Below are positions 1 through 7,495 of a stretch of 32,623 nucleotides of DNA, piece after piece (the stretch's first letter is position 1; every line of letters starts with the position of its first letter). The stretch covers positions 1 through 32,623 of the forward strand of contig NZ_JAHPPD010000023.1 in the NCBI RefSeq assembly GCF_019061365.1, in the 5' to 3' direction. The stretch is from Lentilactobacillus dabitei. Lineage in GTDB: Bacteria; Bacillota; Bacilli; Lactobacillales; Lactobacillaceae. Below the pieces are notes generated by a model. That model was given only the letters and a program-made list of their open reading frames with translations. It was not told the origin of the DNA and did no database searches. Made by a program: the position numbers and the translations under genes.

Positions 1-16
1 TAATTCATGCCTAATA

Positions 17-46
17 ACAAAAAAGCATCACCTTTCGGTGATGCTC
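17..46 (-). terminator. Rho-independent terminator after the degV-DUF1836 operon
   Basis: Perfect 8-bp stem GCATCACC / GGTGATGC (25-32 and 37-44) with a TTTC loop. Read on the minus strand it is followed by a run of six T (19-24). It lies about 80 bases beyond the DUF1836 stop codon. I see no gene in the bases between them. Confidence 0.85.
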
Positions 47-128
47 ATAAGTCGCCATCAATACGATTTGACTTTGACCCGAATTTTTGATTGGAACTGG
101 CTCTTTTCTAATCTTGCGCAGACTTCTT

Positions 129-626
129 CTACTCTTTAGACGCTTCTTCCAACCGTTTCTTGGCTGCCAGCCAAAATAAAATTGATTGAACCGCGTCGTA
201 TTGCATGATTGTTGGTTTATTAGCCGACTTCAAATCTAAACTGTTCAACGCCGCTGGAACCGTGCCGGATTGGGCGGCCTGCTCGTTGAACATCAAGACA
301 AAGTTATTATAGCCGGTCTTGGGTGAGCTGTCCTTTAAGAGTGCTTTCAATCCCGCTTGAATTTCAGCGAGGGTAAAAATATTTTTCAACAAGCCAACCA
401 CAATCGCGCCAGCCAGTTGCATTCGCCAATATTTTTTTCGAGTCGGTGGCACAATGATATCTGCTTTGAAATAATTGTGCATCATTGTTTTGGTAATCTT
501 GCTGCCAATTATCGGAGTGAGATACTGATTGGTCAGATCCAACAGTTGATCCAAATGAAGATCGAAGTTTGGCAACTCATCCCACATCGGTAATTTAATT
601 GAAGATCGTTTTGGGTTATCAATCAA
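129..626 (-). CDS. DUF1836 domain protein
   Basis: Protein of 165 residues resembling the DUF1836 family of Firmicutes, small proteins with a predicted winged-helix, MerR-like fold and no established function. The helix-turn-helix-like part is around residues 40-90 (ITKTMMHNYFKADIIVPPTR and onward), with a helical C-terminal half. The start is TTG at 624-626, chosen because AGGAG lies 8 bases upstream and the family N-terminus fits; the next ATG (residue 14) has no comparable site. It begins 21 bases after degV ends, so the two are almost certainly co-transcribed. A DNA-binding role is only an inference from the fold. Family assignment is fairly sure; function is unknown. Confidence 0.75.
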   Translation of the reverse strand: MIDNPKRSSIKLPMWDELPNFDLHLDQLLDLTNQYLTPIIGSKITKTMMHNYFKADIIVPPTRKKYWRMQLAGAIVVGLLKNIFTLAEIQAGLKALLKDSSPKTGYNNFVLMFNEQAAQSGTVPAALNSLDLKSANKPTIMQYDAVQSILFWLAAKKRLEEASKE

Positions 627-647
627 TTCGGTTACTCCTACTTTTCT

Positions 648-1514
648 TTAAAATGGATCGCCAACTTGAACAGCGATTCCGACCAATCCCGGACCGGTAT
701 GAACACCGAGCACGGGTGAAACATTTCCTTTATAAATTTTATCGTCTGGGAACAAATTATGCAATTGATCGCTCACTTTTTCCATTAAAGGTTCATCGGC
801 GCCATTAACCACTGCAATGCGGACATTTGCTGCGTTTTTAACAACTTCGGCCGCCAAATTAACCATCCGAGAAATTGCCTTTGGTTCCGTTCGAGCTTTG
901 GTGATGGGGAAATAAACACCATCTTGATCGCAAGAAATCACTGGCTTAATTTTCAATAACGAACCCACCAAGCCCGCAACCCGGCCAATTCGGCCACCTG
1001 CGCGGAGGTATTTCAAGCTTGGGATATAAAAGAAAATGCGACTCTCAGAAACAGCGTCATTTAATAATTTCACAATTTCTGCAAATGGTTTACCTGCATC
1101 GATCAATTGTTCCGCATAGACGGCAAATAGACCGCTGCCAATGCCGATATTCTTTGTATTGATAACTGCCATCTCAACGCCACCTTGATCTTTGGCAACT
1201 TGATTAAACAGACTAAAGCTAACTGATAATTTGGCAGAAATGGTGATGCCAATAAAATGATCGAAGCCGCGCTCTTTTAAAGTATCGAGCTGCTGCTGAA
1301 TGCTACCTCGAGTTGGCGCGGCGGTCGTTGGTAATTTAACTGCATTTTCCAGCTCCGCGTAAAATTCAACTGGGGTGATATCGACATTGTCCCGATATTC
1401 CTTACCAGCCATACTAATTAACATTGGCGCCACCCCAATATTATCGTACTTTTCAAGGGCTTCTGGTGGCACATCCGATGCAGAATCAACTAACAAGGCA
1501 ATTTTTTCAGACAT
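648..1514 (-). CDS. DegV family fatty-acid-binding protein
   Basis: Protein of 288 residues, normal length for DegV/FakB proteins, which bind a fatty acid. In fatty-acid kinase systems they present it to the kinase FakA. Seen in sequence: the N-terminal strand IALLVDSASDVP (5-16), the Thr-rich lipid-head-group loop PTTAAPT (62-68), the second-domain motif SLKYLRAGGRIGR near residue 165, and a C-terminal HTGPG motif near residue 271. The ATG has AGGAG six bases upstream. It is the first gene of a two-gene unit with DUF1836. Its promoter carries a perfect palindrome over the -10 box (separate entry). Whether it partners FakA or has another role cannot be told here. Confidence 0.9.
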   Translation of the reverse strand: MSEKIALLVDSASDVPPEALEKYDNIGVAPMLISMAGKEYRDNVDITPVEFYAELENAVKLPTTAAPTRGSIQQQLDTLKERGFDHFIGITISAKLSVSFSLFNQVAKDQGGVEMAVINTKNIGIGSGLFAVYAEQLIDAGKPFAEIVKLLNDAVSESRIFFYIPSLKYLRAGGRIGRVAGLVGSLLKIKPVISCDQDGVYFPITKARTEPKAISRMVNLAAEVVKNAANVRIAVVNGADEPLMEKVSDQLHNLFPDDKIYKGNVSPVLGVHTGPGLVGIAVQVGDPF

Positions 1515-1556
1515 GTAACTTCTCCTCTTTGAGATACATAGTTTTTAATACTATTT

Positions 1557-1591
1557 ATGTAGTATTCTATACTACATTAGTGAGTTGTCAA
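1557..1591 (-). promoter_or_regulatory. degV promoter with a palindromic operator over the -10 box
   Basis: On the minus strand: -35 TTGACA (1586-1591), 16-bp spacer, -10 TAGAAT (1564-1569). A perfect 9-3-9 inverted repeat, ATGTAGTAT / TCT / ATACTACAT, covers 1557-1577 and so overlies the -10 box, the expected position for a repressor site. The cognate regulator is not identifiable from this window. Confidence 0.7.
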
Positions 1592-1605
1592 TACCATCGA
1601 ACAAT

Positions 1606-1647
1606 AAAATATCCAAGATTAGTGTGAAACCTAACCTTGGATATTTT
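1606..1647 (-). terminator. Terminator downstream of the DUF6933-type gene, possibly bidirectional
   Basis: Arms AAAATATCCAAGATTAG and CTAACCTTGGATATTTT pair at 16 of 17 positions around an 8-base loop. The A/T ends allow termination in either direction. It sits just after the stop of the gene that ends at 1653 and upstream of the degV promoter. Confidence 0.75.
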
Positions 1648-1652
1648 GGGAA

Positions 1653-2198
1653 TTACGATGCTAAATATTGCGTAACCGCAGTTCTCAGAGCCTCAGAAGT
1701 CCTACGATAATCGCCATTCTCGCCACCTCTGACAATTAACTGTGCCAAATGATTGGTCATCTTTTCAGCCAACCGTTGATCATTAATGTCGTAATCAGAG
1801 TACGAGATTGCGACTTTTAGTTGAAAAATATACTGCCCCAATTTGCCGAGAATCGATTTGTTTGCTGCCGCGTTAACCCGAATCTGTCCCATTTTAATCA
1901 AATAGTGATTCACATATTTGGAATCAACGTCAGCTTGAGCCATTGTAAGCCGCAACCCTTCCTTGAAAAACTCTGAAATGTGCTTTTTGTTTTCGGCATT
2001 CATGTCCACCAAAACAACCGGTGAATAGGTGAGCTCGTTGATTAACACCACGATTTTCTTCCGATTAAAATTGAAATAATTGGCTGTCCACGAGAAGAAT
2101 GGATAGTCGCCGCTTTCCTGTTTGCCAGCCTCCCTATCACCAACCTTGGGTAATTTAGAAAAGATTGGCAATGCCTTCTTTGTTGGATTAATGATCAT
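1653..2198 (-). CDS. DUF6933-type protein of unknown function
   Basis: Protein of 181 residues. The N-terminus (MIINPTKKALPIF), followed by FFSWTANYFNFNRKKIVVLI at about 34-53 and then LVDMNAENKKH, resembles the DUF6933 family, cytoplasmic proteins of unknown function that begin MIINxTKK and carry a W-x-A-N-x-F core. There is no signal peptide or membrane segment. The ATG follows GGGGAG at a suitable distance. It appears monocistronic, with its own terminator. I infer no function. The family name is from memory of its characteristic N-terminal pattern. Confidence 0.6.
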   Translation of the reverse strand: MIINPTKKALPIFSKLPKVGDREAGKQESGDYPFFSWTANYFNFNRKKIVVLINELTYSPVVLVDMNAENKKHISEFFKEGLRLTMAQADVDSKYVNHYLIKMGQIRVNAAANKSILGKLGQYIFQLKVAISYSDYDINDQRLAEKMTNHLAQLIVRGGENGDYRRTSEALRTAVTQYLAS

Positions 2199-2287
2199 TA
2201 AAGCTCCCCACCTTCTATCAAGATTACTTTCAACAAAATCAAGATCATAAGGTTATTTTACCATGCAGTGGCTGAGTCCATCACTAT

Positions 2288-2480
2288 AAAAGGCTTAGCC
2301 TGCATCTAAGCCTTCGCCACAAAAATCCCACCCCCGGATTTCTGGTGTTAGACTTCTCAATTACATAGATTAGGACAGCTCCGCAAAGCAGAAACTTGCA
2401 CCTAAGTCTCCTTCACCAAAAATCCAAGCCCAGGGATTAGAGTTTCTTGGCAACCTAGCAGAAATGTGCTCCGCTCACTA
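2288..2480. repeat. Intergenic palindromic repeat, family 1 (one full copy plus a related partial copy)
   Basis: This fills most of the gene-free stretch 2199-2557. The full copy, 2371-2480, runs from TAGGACAGCTCCGCAAAGCA to GCTCCGCTCACTA and folds back on itself around ATCC...GGGAT near the middle. A related half-sized palindrome (2288-2370) is centred on AAAATCC CACCCCC GGATTT. The ends match the element at 8521-8683 in the opposite orientation. No coding potential is seen. Confidence 0.6.
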
Positions 2481-2481
2481 A

Positions 2482-2518
2482 ACAAAAAGGCCAACGACAA
2501 CGTTAATTGTCATTGACC
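2482..2518 (-). terminator. Terminator of the small secreted protein gene
   Basis: Arms GGCCAACGACAA (2489-2500) and TTGTCATTGACC (2507-2518) pair at 10 of 12 positions, with G-U pairs possible at the rest. On the minus strand the stem is followed by TTTTT (2484-2488). It lies 40 bases beyond the stop at 2558. Confidence 0.75.
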
Positions 2519-2557
2519 AGTTCATTGAAGGATGAAGCTCAATATTGATATTAATCA

Positions 2558-3031
2558 CTAATCAGCTTGCATGTAAGGACCTTTAGTCATTTGAGCTGCT
2601 GAAACATAGCCTTGACCCTTTACGTACAAGAATGTGCTTGTCTTGCTACCCTTGGTAACGGCAACTGAACGGGTGACTTTATATGTAACGCCGCCCTTTA
2701 AAACGCCCTTCTTAGTGAAGGTTACTTTGCCAGCATCAGCATAGAAGAAGCCTTTATAAACGTTAACATTTGCTTTGATGTGATAACTTTGTGCTTTGAA
2801 GTTCTTAACACCGTTCTTGGCGATGGTATAAGTTACGCCCTTGGTAGCTGCTGTCTTAGTAGTTGCGGCGGGCTTCTTAGTAGTTGTCGTAGCAGTCTTC
2901 TTAGCAGGTGTCTTAGTTGTCGTTGTTGCAGCATTAGCAGCAGGTAATGCTGAAGTTACTGCAAATGGCGCAGCAAGTGCCAATGGTAAAGCCAGTGAAG
3001 CTACGGTAATCATCGTTGCAAATTTCTTCAT
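2558..3031 (-). CDS. Small secreted Lys/Thr/Ala-rich surface protein
   Basis: Protein of 157 residues with a classical signal peptide: MKK, a hydrophobic core through about residue 25, and a probable cleavage site after LPAANA near residue 34. The mature part opens with a low-complexity linker of Thr, Lys, Ala and Pro (about 36-64). A roughly 90-residue beta-rich, very basic C-terminal domain follows (NGVKNFKAQSYHIKANVNVY, later STFLYVKGQGYVSAAQ). Its style recalls the cell-wall-binding C-terminal domains of lactobacillus surface proteins, but I cannot assign a family. Retention by charge at the wall is an inference. The ATG has GGGAGGG upstream, a very strong site, and a good promoter, which suggests high expression. 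Confidence 0.7.
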   Translation of the reverse strand: MKKFATMITVASLALPLALAAPFAVTSALPAANAATTTTKTPAKKTATTTTKKPAATTKTAATKGVTYTIAKNGVKNFKAQSYHIKANVNVYKGFFYADAGKVTFTKKGVLKGGVTYKVTRSVAVTKGSKTSTFLYVKGQGYVSAAQMTKGPYMQAD

Positions 3032-3061
3032 AATAAATCCCTCCCTTTATTGGATGCACCC

Positions 3062-3089
3062 ATTATGGCACGTTACAAATCAAAGTCAA
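3062..3089 (-). promoter_or_regulatory. Promoter of the small secreted protein gene
   Basis: On the minus strand: -35 TTGACT (3084-3089), 16-bp spacer, -10 CATAAT (3062-3067), about 30 bases before the ATG. The stretch upstream (3090-3280) holds several TGTAAC/TGTAAT-like hexamers (for example 3246-3260) but no clear spaced pair, so no regulator is assigned. Confidence 0.6.
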
Positions 3090-3279
3090 TGAAACATTGT
3101 TGTAATATGGTGTCTCTTAATAAAAAGTTAAGTAACCGGTAACAATGCATGTATCAATCATGTAAGCCCCCATTACAACGGCAATATGGCAACAATTCAC
3201 AAGCGTTATTGTTCGGAAATTCCGGGTTTGCTGAGTAGTCTTATTTTGTAACATTTGTAATATTGATATATTAGACACG

Positions 3280-3318
3280 AAAAAAGCACCCGCCACCTTT
3301 CAGCAAACGGATACTTTT
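3280..3318 (-). terminator. Terminator downstream of the pyruvate oxidase pseudogene
   Basis: Arms AAAAGCACCCG (3282-3292) and CGGATACTTTT (3308-3318) pair at 9 of 11 positions. Read on the minus strand the stem ends in a T-run (complement of the A-run 3281-3285). It lies about 70 bases after the stop at 3387. Confidence 0.65.
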
Positions 3319-3386
3319 CAATTGTAGAGTTGTTATGTTACGGTCATCGGATGATCATCGGCACCAATGGCCGCGACTTTGAGCTG

Positions 3387-5138
3387 TTATTCTTTACCAC
3401 GTAAAATTTCGCCTAGAGATGGTTGTTGCTTACGATCAATGTGATATTGCTTAGCAAACGCATCGGCAGTATCTTCACCAAATGTCTTTGGATCCAGTGG
3501 CATGAAGGCAGTTGCGACCGGATCATCCTGCTTGATCTTGGCATCGATAACGATTGGCTTAGTGTTGCCATTTGCTTGTAAATCCTTAATCTTAGCAAAG
3601 ACTTCATCAAGATCCTTGATGTTCTTAACCGTAAAGCCAATTCCACCAAGTCCTTCAGCAACTTTAGCCCAATCAGCGTCGGTCAAGTCAACACCGTAGA
3701 AGTGCTGCTTGGTTTGCATCTGTTCATACCAAATGAATCCAAAGCGGTCGTTTGAGAAGACCACGTTGATAACGGGCAGACCATAACGGGCTTCAGTGAT
3801 AATATCTTGACTAACCATTGAGAAGCCGCCATCACCAGATAGTGACCAAGCTTGGCCTTCTGGCACACTCAAAGCACCAGCCATGCCGCCGGGAACACCA
3901 AAGCCCATGGTTGCAAACAAACCAGAAATTGCGAAACGTTGGTTTTTGTTCATTGGCAAGCCCCGGACACTCCACTCTGATACGTTTCCAGTATCAACAG
4001 CATAAGTGTCATTAGGCCCAGCCATTTCAGCGATCTTCTTGGTAACTTATTCAGCGTTCAAACCATCGCTGTCGTCATCAGCCAAGCTATCGATCCACTT
4101 ATCCCAGTTATGCTTGTTTTCCTAGTTAGCTTCCAGCCAAGCATCCTTTGGTCGGCTTTCACCGGTATCAATCAATGCTTGCAGATAGCTCTTGGCATCA
4201 GCAATCACCGCATAGTCAACGTCGATTCGTTTACCAATATCGTAAGGATTGTTGTTAACTTGAATCATCTTAGTATCCTGTGGCCAGAAGTTGGCAAATG
4301 GATATTCTGATGCTAAGAACAAAATCAAATCAGCGTTTTGAATGGCTTCAAATCCTGACTTAGTACCTAATCGACCAGTCGTCCCGATGAAGTTTGGATG
4401 ATCGGTACTGATAACACCAGTTGCTGGAACGGTATTCATTACTGGAATATTGAATTGTTCTGAGAACTTCGTTAAGGTGTCACGAGCACCCAGCAAGCCA
4501 CGGCCAGCATAAATTAGTGGGCGTTTAGCTTCTTTAATCATCTTAAGGGTATCGCTAACAGCTGATGGATCAACTGTTTGCTTGAAGTCGTCAGCAACCG
4601 TCAATGGTGTCCGGGTTGGTTTGTAGTCAATTTCTTCTGCCGTTAAGTTTTCAGGCAGAACAACGACTGCAACGCCCTTTTGCCGATAGGCTTCCTTGAT
4701 TGCTTGATTGACAACGTACGGAATTTGGTCCGCCGTTGTGACTTGTTTGTTATAAACAGAGACGTCACTGAACATCGGTACTTCATCCATTTCCTGGAAG
4801 TAGTTGGTGTTCATTGCGGCTTGGGGAACTTGACCAATCAGTGCTAAAACGGGCACGTGATCCATCTTGGCATCGTACAAGCCGTTGAACAAGTGAGTGG
4901 CACCAGGACCAGCTGAACCAAACGCAACGCCAATCTTGCCAGTAAACTTGGCATCAGCTGAAGCCGCAATTGCGCCCACCTCTTCGTGACGTACCTGAAT
5001 GTACTTCACTTTATCTTTTTCAAGGTACAGACCTTTGACGGTATGGTTGATTGAACCACCAGGAATTCCGTAAACATGATCGACATCCCAGTCTTCAAGT
5101 ACCTTTACTAAAGCTTGTCCTGCAATCATCTTAGTCAT
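3387..5138 (-). pseudogene. pox: Pyruvate oxidase, interrupted by two in-frame stop codons
   Basis: Pyruvate oxidase (TPP- and FAD-dependent: pyruvate, phosphate and O2 give acetyl phosphate, H2O2 and CO2). One continuous frame of 584 codons, close to the usual length of about 580-600 residues, is broken by TAG at 4122-4124 and TAA at 4047-4049 with no frameshift. The N-terminal part has the TPP-domain motif YGIPGGS, the RHEEVGA glutamate region and GSAGPGATHL. The C-terminal part has the TPP/Mg signature from GDGGF to the Asn of FSND, about 28 residues later. Comparison with remembered Lactiplantibacillus Pox puts Gln at the TAA site, so CAA to TAA is likely; CAG to TAG is plausible at the other. 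Unless suppressed, only a 338-residue N-terminal fragment would be made. A restart at ATG 4025 could give 212 residues. Confidence 0.85.
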
Positions 5139-5165
5139 AGCAATATCTCCTTTTTATCCAAATAA

Positions 5166-5181
5166 CCACAAGCGCTTCCAT
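5166..5181 (-). promoter_or_regulatory. cre-like CcpA site in the pox leader
   Basis: Minus-strand ATGGAAGCGCTTGTGG matches the cre core (TGNAANCGNT) with mismatches only at the 3' edge. It lies downstream of the pox -10 box and before the start codon, a repressing position. Lactobacillus pox genes are known CcpA targets. Confidence 0.6.
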
Positions 5182-5208
5182 TGTTGCTATTCGGTTGTTC
5201 AACTACTA

Positions 5209-5237
5209 AGTATAATCTTAAGAGAATAAAATGCTAA
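5209..5237 (-). promoter_or_regulatory. pox promoter
   Basis: On the minus strand: -35 TTAGCA (5232-5237), 17-bp spacer, -10 TATACT (5209-5214). The cre-like site begins about 27 bases downstream of the -10 box. Confidence 0.6.
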
Positions 5238-5260
5238 CATTTAGACTTACTTTTAAAAAG

Positions 5261-5298
5261 TAGAGCGCGGAACCAAGCGGTTAGAAACTGGAGCACGT
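5261..5298. repeat. Truncated copy of intergenic repeat family 1
   Basis: GAGCGCGGAACCAAGCGGTT and the following AGAAACTGGAG match one end of the long palindromic element at 8565-8683 (AGTGAGCGGAGCAAAGCGGT). The partner arm is not recognisable, so only half an element is present. Confidence 0.5.
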
Positions 5299-5431
5299 TT
5301 CGGCCATATAGGCTCACCAAACATCAAAAAGCACCCATTTAATTCATAAAAACGCCCCAATCAAAATCCCCACCGGAATTTCAATTGAAGCATTATTGTC
5401 GGAGCTATCTGTTCGGTACTTATTCACAGCT

Positions 5432-6370
5432 TTATTTCATATACGTATTCAAGAATTCTCCAATCCGTTTCCGATAGGCCTCTGGATCCCGCCAAAAGCT
5501 TTCGGCGTGAGTGGCATTCTTAACAATCCAAATTTGTTTCAGCGCATGAGTGGCATGATAGTTCTCATAGGCCATATTGGCAGGAACATAAGTATCCTTT
5601 TCCCCATGAATGAACAGGATTGGTCGTTGATTCTTTGCCAACTGCTTGACAGATGAGGCATTTTCCAAGCCAAAACCAGCCGTCCGCTTGTTAATTTCAC
5701 TGACCATTGGTTCAACAGGATATTCAGGCAAGTGATATTGTTTCTTCAATAGATAGGTTAGTTCCTCTTCAACGCTTGAGTAACCACAGTCAGCAATAAT
5801 CGCCTTAACTTGATCAGGCAACCGTTCGCCGGAAAGCATTTCAACCGTAGCGCCACCCATACTGACCCCGAATAGTAAGATTTGACTATCTGCACCGACA
5901 TGATCAATCACCCGATGAATCCACTGCAGATAATCGAGCCGGTCCAACCAACCAAAGCTGATGTATTCGCCGGCGCTTTCGCCATGGCCCCGGTCATCTG
6001 GGGTTAAGACATTGTACCCCATCCTGCGAAACATCTTGGCATAGTTCGCCATAGTTTCCCGATTGCCCTTGTATCCATGAGCGATAATTACCGTTTTCTT
6101 AGTGGCTGTTTGGGCTGGAATGTAGGTGGCCACCATCTTCTGATCAGGATTGTCTTCATTGAGATACCAATCCTCGGATGGAACAGAATGGAACCAGTCA
6201 ACGTATTCGTAATATTTATCCGCGTATTTCTGTTTTTCCTTAGAAGTTTCGGGAACGTAGTCGACACGCTTGAATGCAAAATTGAATAATTTATAACTGA
6301 CAAACGCACTTCCGGCGGTAATTGCCGTGAGCGGAATTAATAATGGCTTTAACGATGGCATCTTCATCAA
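5432..6370 (-). CDS. Membrane-anchored alpha/beta hydrolase
   Basis: Protein of 312 residues with an alpha/beta-hydrolase fold. Catalytic candidates are Ser170 in GVSMGG, Asp259 in HGEKDTYVP and His288 in NATHAES. The oxyanion-hole HG is at 98-99 and a DDRGHGES motif at 125-132. The N-terminus has a single hydrophobic segment (about residues 8-26), probably a signal anchor placing the enzyme outside the membrane. It belongs to the serine aminopeptidase S33/BAAT-like hydrolase group common in lactobacilli; the substrate is unknown, with ester or peptide hydrolysis likely. The start is TTG at 6370 (AAGGAG 10 bases upstream) or the next codon, ATG at 6367. It is monocistronic and divergent from pheA. 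Confidence 0.85.
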   Translation of the reverse strand: MMKMPSLKPLLIPLTAITAGSAFVSYKLFNFAFKRVDYVPETSKEKQKYADKYYEYVDWFHSVPSEDWYLNEDNPDQKMVATYIPAQTATKKTVIIAHGYKGNRETMANYAKMFRRMGYNVLTPDDRGHGESAGEYISFGWLDRLDYLQWIHRVIDHVGADSQILLFGVSMGGATVEMLSGERLPDQVKAIIADCGYSSVEEELTYLLKKQYHLPEYPVEPMVSEINKRTAGFGLENASSVKQLAKNQRPILFIHGEKDTYVPANMAYENYHATHALKQIWIVKNATHAESFWRDPEAYRKRIGEFLNTYMK

Positions 6371-6402
6371 TTTTCTCGAACTCCTTTTTCGTGATACTGG
6401 TT

Positions 6403-6431
6403 ATATTAATTAGTTAACATCAGCAAGTCAA
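6403..6431 (-). promoter_or_regulatory. Promoter of the alpha/beta hydrolase gene
   Basis: On the minus strand: -35 TTGACT (6426-6431), 17-bp spacer, -10 TAATAT (6403-6408), followed by AAGGAG near the start. The architecture is near consensus. Confidence 0.7.
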
Positions 6432-6495
6432 ACACCTTTACTCTTGTTTAAAAAACGAATGTGATTCCCATCTGATTATTCCTATTTAGAATCTG

Positions 6496-6569
6496 AAACA
6501 ACCTAAAATGAGATCCAACCAGAAGCTGAAATGAATCAGTTTCCAACTGGATCTCATCTTAGATTGTTT
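6496..6569. repeat. Long imperfect inverted repeat between divergent genes
   Basis: Two 22-base arms (6496-6517 and 6548-6569), each containing TGAGATCCA or its complement, pair at 20 of 22 positions around a 30-base loop that can itself fold (CTGA...TCAG). T-rich ends occur on both strands. It lies upstream of the pheA promoter and upstream of the hydrolase promoter, so it terminates neither gene. Confidence 0.6.
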
Positions 6570-6599
6570 TCGTTGGCGATTTTATTTTGATTCTTTGTT

Positions 6600-6608
6600 T
6601 GATATGAT
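6600..6608 (+). promoter_or_regulatory. Extended -10 promoter of pheA
   Basis: TGATATGAT is an extended -10 element (TG, one base, TATGAT at 6603-6608). No good -35 hexamer stands at the normal distance. It is 45 bases upstream of the pheA ATG. Confidence 0.5.
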
Positions 6609-6652
6609 GGATGAAAATACTACATCATCCTTACTATAAAGGTGGTCACCCA

Positions 6653-7495
6653 ATGAAATTTTCAGTTCTTGGTCCTGCCGGCACCTTTGCCGACGCGGCC
6701 GCAAAAGCTTATTTAGCAACCCAGCCAGATTCAAACGTTACGTTTGACTACCACCCCACTTTTGATCAGGTTTACCAAGCGGTTTCTGGTGATAACATCG
6801 GCTTGTTACCATTGGAAAACCAGCTTGACGGTTATGTGTCCGCGACGCTTCAACGTTTGCAGACTGCCAACGTCACGGAAATCGGCGAAATCACCATCCC
6901 AGTTGATTTTGGGTTAGTGGCTAACGTTGATCAATTAAGTAAAATAAGCCGAATCTATGTGCAGTTTAAGACGGAAGGCCAATGCCAAAAACTGCTATCA
7001 AAATTACCTAGTGTCCAAATCATAACGACTTCATCAAATATGGTTTCATTGGAAAAGTTCAGATCTGGTGAACCAGGGGACGCCGCCATCATTCCGCAGT
7101 CTCAGTTAACGGAAGTCTCCAGTGCCTTGAAGCTGAATAACATTGCTGATCAATTTGATAACCGCACCCGCTTCATTATCTTCAAAGCCAACCCCGCCAC
7201 TGCCGCAACCCTTTCTAAAGTGGCTTTATCTACGAATCAATTTAAAGCACCCTTGTTCATCACACCTGCCACCAATGACCGTCCCGGCACGCTCTGCGAA
7301 ATTCTTGGCTATTTTGCCAAGGTAGGATTAAATCTGGTGACATTAATGTCAATGCCCACAAAAGCTAAGTTAGGGGTGTATTCCTTCTACGTTGAAGTCT
7401 CTGGGAATCGCGATCAACAGGAGGAAATATTCGCGACGCTCAAAGAATTGGCTTCAAACTATCAGGTTCACCTCCTTGGCTACTATGCCGTTTGA
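6653..7495 (+). CDS. pheA: Prephenate dehydratase with ACT domain
   Basis: Converts prephenate to phenylpyruvate, the last step before transamination to phenylalanine. Protein of 280 residues: PDT domain from GPAGTFADAA (7-16) to the TRF motif (172-174, catalytic Thr172), then a C-terminal ACT domain (about 200-280). The ATG at 6653 is chosen because AAGGTGG lies 7 bases upstream and MKFSVLGPAGT is a typical N-terminus; an in-frame ATG at 6611 lacks a site. Oddities: the usual ENS motif reads ENQ (55-57), and the ACT-domain Phe-binding ESRP motif reads MSMP (232-235). Feedback inhibition by Phe may therefore be altered. The 3' end overlaps the convergent reductase gene by 13 bases. Confidence 0.88.
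   Translation: MKFSVLGPAGTFADAAAKAYLATQPDSNVTFDYHPTFDQVYQAVSGDNIGLLPLENQLDGYVSATLQRLQTANVTEIGEITIPVDFGLVANVDQLSKISRIYVQFKTEGQCQKLLSKLPSVQIITTSSNMVSLEKFRSGEPGDAAIIPQSQLTEVSSALKLNNIADQFDNRTRFIIFKANPATAATLSKVALSTNQFKAPLFITPATNDRPGTLCEILGYFAKVGLNLVTLMSMPTKAKLGVYSFYVEVSGNRDQQEEIFATLKELASNYQVHLLGYYAV

Noticed and set aside
2841-3092. Val/Ala-rich plus-strand reading frame opposite the secreted protein
   Set aside because: It is the antisense of the low-complexity Thr/Lys/Ala linker and signal peptide, so the apparent hydrophobic protein is an artefact of that composition.
3184-3265. TGTAAC-like hexamers as a WalR-type site
   Set aside because: The spacing between the hexamers is 3 bases, not the 5 expected, and no repeat pair fits.
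3413-3661. Overlapping reading frame inside the pox 3' part
   Set aside because: Out-of-frame shadow of a strongly conserved TPP domain; no ribosome site and no family resemblance.
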